Part shown: positions 61,508 to 64,000 of the stretch, piece after piece | How the letters are laid out: every line of letters begins with the position of its first letter | How positions within the stretch are numbered: the stretch's first letter is position 1 | Assembly: GCF_020687805.1 (NCBI RefSeq) | Contig: NZ_JAJEWQ010000001.1 | Span: 329,191-393,190 of the forward strand | Length of the DNA: 64,000 nucleotides | Source of the DNA: Planctobacterium marinum | GTDB lineage: Bacteria > Pseudomonadota > Gammaproteobacteria > Enterobacterales > Alteromonadaceae | Direction of reading: 5' to 3' | Notes under the pieces: generated by a model | Told to the model about the DNA's origin: nothing | Databases searched by the model: none | Seen by the model: only the letters and a program-made list of their open reading frames with translations | Made by a program: the position numbers and the translations under genes

Positions 61508-62152
61508 TTAAAGGTTATCAGATTTTATCAGGTGATGACGTAATGCAAGGTGAGTGAGTTCGACATCGGAGCTGACATTGAGCTTTTCAAACATTCTGTA
61601 ACGATAGGTATTGACTGTTTTAGCACTGATATTCAATTGCACCGCAATATCCGGAACTTTGGTGCCTTTGGTGATCATGATCATGATTTGCAGCTCACGC
61701 TCAGACAGCGACTTAAAGGGATCATCTTCATTCAGATCCAACTGACCCAACGCGATTTGTTGCGCTATCTCGGGTGCAATGTACTTCTGGCCCCGTGCCA
61801 CTTTCTGAATAGCAATGATCATTTCCTGGGGATCGGCATCTTTGGTGAGGTAGCCAAACGCTCCCATCTGCATCACTTTTGCAGGAAATGGGTTTTCTTT
61901 ATGTACTGACAGCGCCACAACTTTGATGTCTTCATTGATACGCAATATTTGCTTGGTGGCTTCAAGCCCGCCTATACCCGGCATGCTCATGTCCATCAAT
62001 ACAATATCCGGTGGATCTTTACGGCACAGTTTAACTGCCGCCTCACCACTTTGAGCTTCGGCTATTACATTGAATCCTTCAACATCATCCAAAATTCGGC
62101 GAATTCCAGTTCTGACCAGGTCATGATCATCAACTAACAGAAGTTTTATCAA
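61508..62152 (-). CDS. uvrY: Response regulator UvrY/GacA
   Basis: 214 residues. Receiver domain with DDHD and phospho-acceptor Asp54 (IVLMDMSMPGIGGLE), then LuxR-type HTH (SLSERELQIMIMITKGTKV, QLNISAKTVNTYRYRMF). Partner of BarA/GacS and activator of csr/rsm small RNAs. The gene order uvrY-uvrC-pgsA is the enteric one. Confidence 0.95.
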   Translation of the reverse strand: MIKLLLVDDHDLVRTGIRRILDDVEGFNVIAEAQSGEAAVKLCRKDPPDIVLMDMSMPGIGGLEATKQILRINEDIKVVALSVHKENPFPAKVMQMGAFGYLTKDADPQEMIIAIQKVARGQKYIAPEIAQQIALGQLDLNEDDPFKSLSERELQIMIMITKGTKVPDIAVQLNISAKTVNTYRYRMFEKLNVSSDVELTHLALRHHLIKSDNL

Positions 62153-62327
62153 TCTAGTAGCTCCACTCTAACATCAGGAAGTCTCTTCTTGTTTTGCACA
62201 ATACAACAATAGAATTTAATCAACAGACCGCCATTGGGCAAGTAAAAATATCCAAATTAGTCAATGACAGCCTGAGCCTGCAGCAATTTTCGAAATATTT
62301 GACCATTTATTCAACAATCTGAACCGG

Positions 62328-62510
62328 TTAACGGTAAAATCCGGAACTCAATCGGTTCCACCCCTTAATGGTATCGGGTAAGCCAACACCGTAATTAACT
62401 GCCTTGCATTGCTCAAAACTACAACGGATCACCCAGCGGTCCGGACAGGTTTTGGACTGCATAGGTAACATAGCTTTACAGCCACATCGACATTTCTTGA
62501 TTTTTTCCAT
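62328..62510 (-). CDS. Small zinc-ribbon-like protein
   Basis: 60 residues: MEKIKKCRCGCKAMLPMQSK, CPDRWVIRCSFEQCKAVNYG and DTIKGWNRLSSG. Cys pairs and the final WN resemble Lar-type restriction-alleviation or similar zinc-ribbon proteins. The ribosome-binding site is weak, and no related gene is nearby. Moderately likely to be real. Confidence 0.45.
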   Translation of the reverse strand: MEKIKKCRCGCKAMLPMQSKTCPDRWVIRCSFEQCKAVNYGVGLPDTIKGWNRLSSGFYR

Positions 62511-62744
62511 TGATTAAAAAGGTATTTTTTGTGAAACGGTAGCGGTTGGGCGGGTTCAATTCAAGTTTAATCTGATCAAGCGAGGGTATTATCTTAGGAA
62601 TGTATCTGTCCCGGCATAAATTACTCCCGGTCGGCTTCAAACAAGTAGAACCGTGACTAAAGATAAACCCCGGTGTTGGCATTTTGGTATTGTCAGGTTG
62701 AATCGGAATGATTCAGCAGTTGGTAGCTCTTTTTTAAGGCCCAC
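62511..62744. other. Intergenic, nothing recognised
   Basis: About 230 bases between the zinc-ribbon-like gene and the tRNA-Ser terminator. No gene or RNA seen. Confidence 0.35.
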
Positions 62745-62772
62745 AAAAAAAGCCGCACTAAAGTGCGGCTTT
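62745..62772 (-). terminator. Terminator of tRNA-Ser
   Basis: AGCCGCACT-AA-AGTGCGGCT (62751-62770) flanked by an A run on the plus strand, i.e. a T run after the stem on the minus strand, ten bases downstream of the tRNA. Confidence 0.85.
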
Positions 62773-62781
62773 CTTCGAATT

Positions 62782-62873
62782 TGGCGGAGAGAGAGGGATT
62801 CGAACCCCCGGTGGGTTTAACCCCACGCCTGATTTCAAGTCAGGTGCATTCAACCGAGCTCTGCCATCTCTCC
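62782..62873 (-). tRNA. serT: tRNA-Ser(UGA)
   Basis: 92 bases with encoded CCA. Acceptor GGAGAGA/TCTCTCC, anticodon loop ACTTGAAAT (TGA), long variable arm GTGGGGTTAAACCCACC, T arm GGGGGTTCGAATCCC. Next to yccA, as in E. coli serT. Confidence 0.95.
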
Positions 62874-62887
62874 AAATTGTGGAGCGC

Positions 62888-62916
62888 ATATTAATGATGT
62901 TATTTAGGGTTGTAAA
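62888..62916 (-). promoter_or_regulatory. Promoter of tRNA-Ser
   Basis: Minus strand TTTACA (62911-62916), 17-base spacer, TAATAT (62888-62893), then a GC-containing discriminator (GCGCTCC). Confidence 0.7.
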
Positions 62917-62977
62917 GGGTTAATTTCCATTAATTTGTTCGACTGCCTTAACTTTAATCAAATTGACCAAATATTAA

Positions 62978-63290
62978 GAGTGTGTCGAGCTTTGCTGTAC
63001 TAAATTTGTTCTATATATAAGCGCTTTAATCGCGGAACAGTCCTGCAGGCCTAGTGGTTCTAAGTCAAAGGACTGTGACAAAGAGTAAAGCGTTTATATG
63101 ACGAACCCTTCGGGCAGCGCCTGTGTGCAATTTATACCGCGTTGAATGCTTTTGATTTATCCCTACATGGATGTAGGTGATTAGAATAACGCAGGAGCAG
63201 TTATCGAGAACCACTAGACCTTCAAGCATTCGCCTTGTCTAAATTGCACACAGACTGCTGCAAAATTGTACCGCAAAGTTCAACACACTC
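62978..63290. repeat. MITE-like element with terminal inverted repeats
   Basis: About 313 bases. Termini GAGTGTGTCGAGCTTTGCTG... (62978-63000) and the complement of 63268-63290 match in 20 of 23 positions. Inside are nested perfect inverted repeats: GTGTGCAATTTA/TAAATTGCACAC, CTAGTGGTTCT/AGAACCACTAG and a small hairpin CCTACAT-GG-ATGTAGG. No gene. It can fold into a large cruciform. Lies between tRNA-Ser and yccA. Confidence 0.65.
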
Positions 63291-63434
63291 TCGCTAATCA
63301 GAAAAATTCGAATATCTGGTTACGCTTTTTCGACCTCTTTACAGTGAATTTTAGTTGAAAAATGTGGTCGAAACCCTAAAACTAGCGTTAGATAATAATA
63401 TCTATTTTTTGCTGACTAACTACGGAGTTTAACG

Positions 63435-64000
63435 ATGCAACAAAATTCAGTGTATTCTGCCAGTTCAAGGCCTTCAGTACTGGAGACCAATAAGGTTCTG
63501 CGTAATACCTACATGCTTCTTGGCCTGACACTTGTCTTCAGTGCCATTTGCGCCGGTATTACTATGGGCATGAATCTTTCACCAATGGCGGCTTTAGGCA
63601 TGTCTATTGGTGCATTTGTGTGTCTCTTTATTGTTAACAAACAAGCAGATAAAGCTTCAGGCTTAGCCTGGATCTTTGTTTTCACCGGTTTATTAGGCGG
63701 CTCATTAGGGCCACTACTTAACGCCTATTCCGAATTACAGGGTGGTGGTGCGTTAATCATGCAGGCATTAGGTGCGACGGCATTAGTGTTTTTCGCACTG
63801 TCTGGTTATGTATTAACAACTAAGAAAGACTTCTCATTTATGGGCGGTTTTTTGATGGTAGGTTTAATTGTTGCCATCGTAGCCAGCATTGCCAATATCT
63901 TTATGGGTATTCCGGCGCTGTCTCTGGCAGTAAGTGCAGCGATTGTATTTATCATGTCTGGCCTGATCCTGTTTGATACCAGCCGTATTATTCACGGTGG
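63435..64000 (+). CDS. yccA: Bax inhibitor-1 family membrane protein YccA (3' truncated by window)
   Basis: 188 complete codons to the window end, from the ATG at 63435 (CGGAGTTTAACG before it). Successive membrane helices: YMLLGLTLVFSAICAGITMG, AALGMSIGAFVCLFIV, LAWIFVFTGLLGGSLGPLL, then FFALSGYVLTTKKDFSFMG, matching E. coli YccA, a modulator of the FtsH protease. About 220 residues are usual, so some 30 are missing. Adjacent to tRNA-Ser as in enterics. Confidence 0.92.
   Translation, partial: MQQNSVYSASSRPSVLETNKVLRNTYMLLGLTLVFSAICAGITMGMNLSPMAALGMSIGAFVCLFIVNKQADKASGLAWIFVFTGLLGGSLGPLLNAYSELQGGGALIMQALGATALVFFALSGYVLTTKKDFSFMGGFLMVGLIVAIVASIANIFMGIPALSLAVSAAIVFIMSGLILFDTSRIIHG

Overview
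The window is chromosomal DNA of a marine gammaproteobacterium, most likely of the order Alteromonadales (Alteromonas/Aestuariibacter-like). Three things support this: the right end keeps the enteric/Alteromonas order uvrY-uvrC-pgsA-tRNA-Gly-tRNA-Cys-tRNA-Leu, followed by tRNA-Ser(UGA) next to yccA; there are two large TonB-dependent receptors; and the housekeeping genes read as close relatives of E. coli gpmA, yhgN, yjaB, uvrC and yccA. No rRNA or CRISPR array was seen.

Layout. 1-20.3 kb is mixed core and accessory DNA: a secreted unknown, aldose epimerase (galM), a berberine-bridge-type flavin oxidase, a miniature phage gpD/VgrG-like protein, a MarC-family membrane protein, a ribbon-helix-helix protein resembling MatP with a large inverted-repeat operator, a chemoreceptor, gpmA, a RimK-like ligase fused to a TrkA-C domain, PPK2, a TonB receptor, a LytS/LytTR two-component pair, two related secreted Cys proteins around a coiled-coil membrane protein, and a lipoprotein. 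20.3-26.7 kb is an AT-rich block of unrecognised secreted or membrane proteins, including one with DFWSG repeats and one frameshifted gene. 27-45.8 kb holds a YjaB-like acetyltransferase, a zinc alcohol dehydrogenase, an HD protein, a 1714-residue kinase-ATPase-GAF-GGDEF protein, a TonB receptor followed by a lipoxygenase, an operon of mscS and three small genes, a PAS protein, a thioredoxin-like membrane protein and a ParDE module.

46.1-58.7 kb is the most interesting part: an integration hotspot at the 3' half of tRNA-Leu(UAA). Three direct copies of that tRNA segment lie at about 46.14, 47.46 and 58.62 kb, delimiting two elements in tandem. The right one is an intact-looking inovirus (filamentous phage) of about 11.2 kb with integrase, CI-like repressor, Rep, ssDNA-binding protein, pVIII-like coat, a 27-residue pVII/pIX-like peptide, pIII-like adhesin, pVI-like protein, Zot ATPase and an f1-like intergenic hairpin. 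The left one is a 1.3 kb remnant whose only gene is an AbiGi-like abortive-infection gene with an in-frame UGA where a Trp is expected. The inovirus carries apparent cargo at both ends: a PLD-like protein beside attL, and an operon of a small exported peptide plus two membrane proteins beside the integrase.

The right end (58.6-64 kb) is the tRNA operon, pgsA, uvrC, uvrY, tRNA-Ser, a 0.3 kb palindrome-rich element with terminal inverted repeats, and the start of yccA.

All functional calls come from reading motifs by eye; no database search was run.
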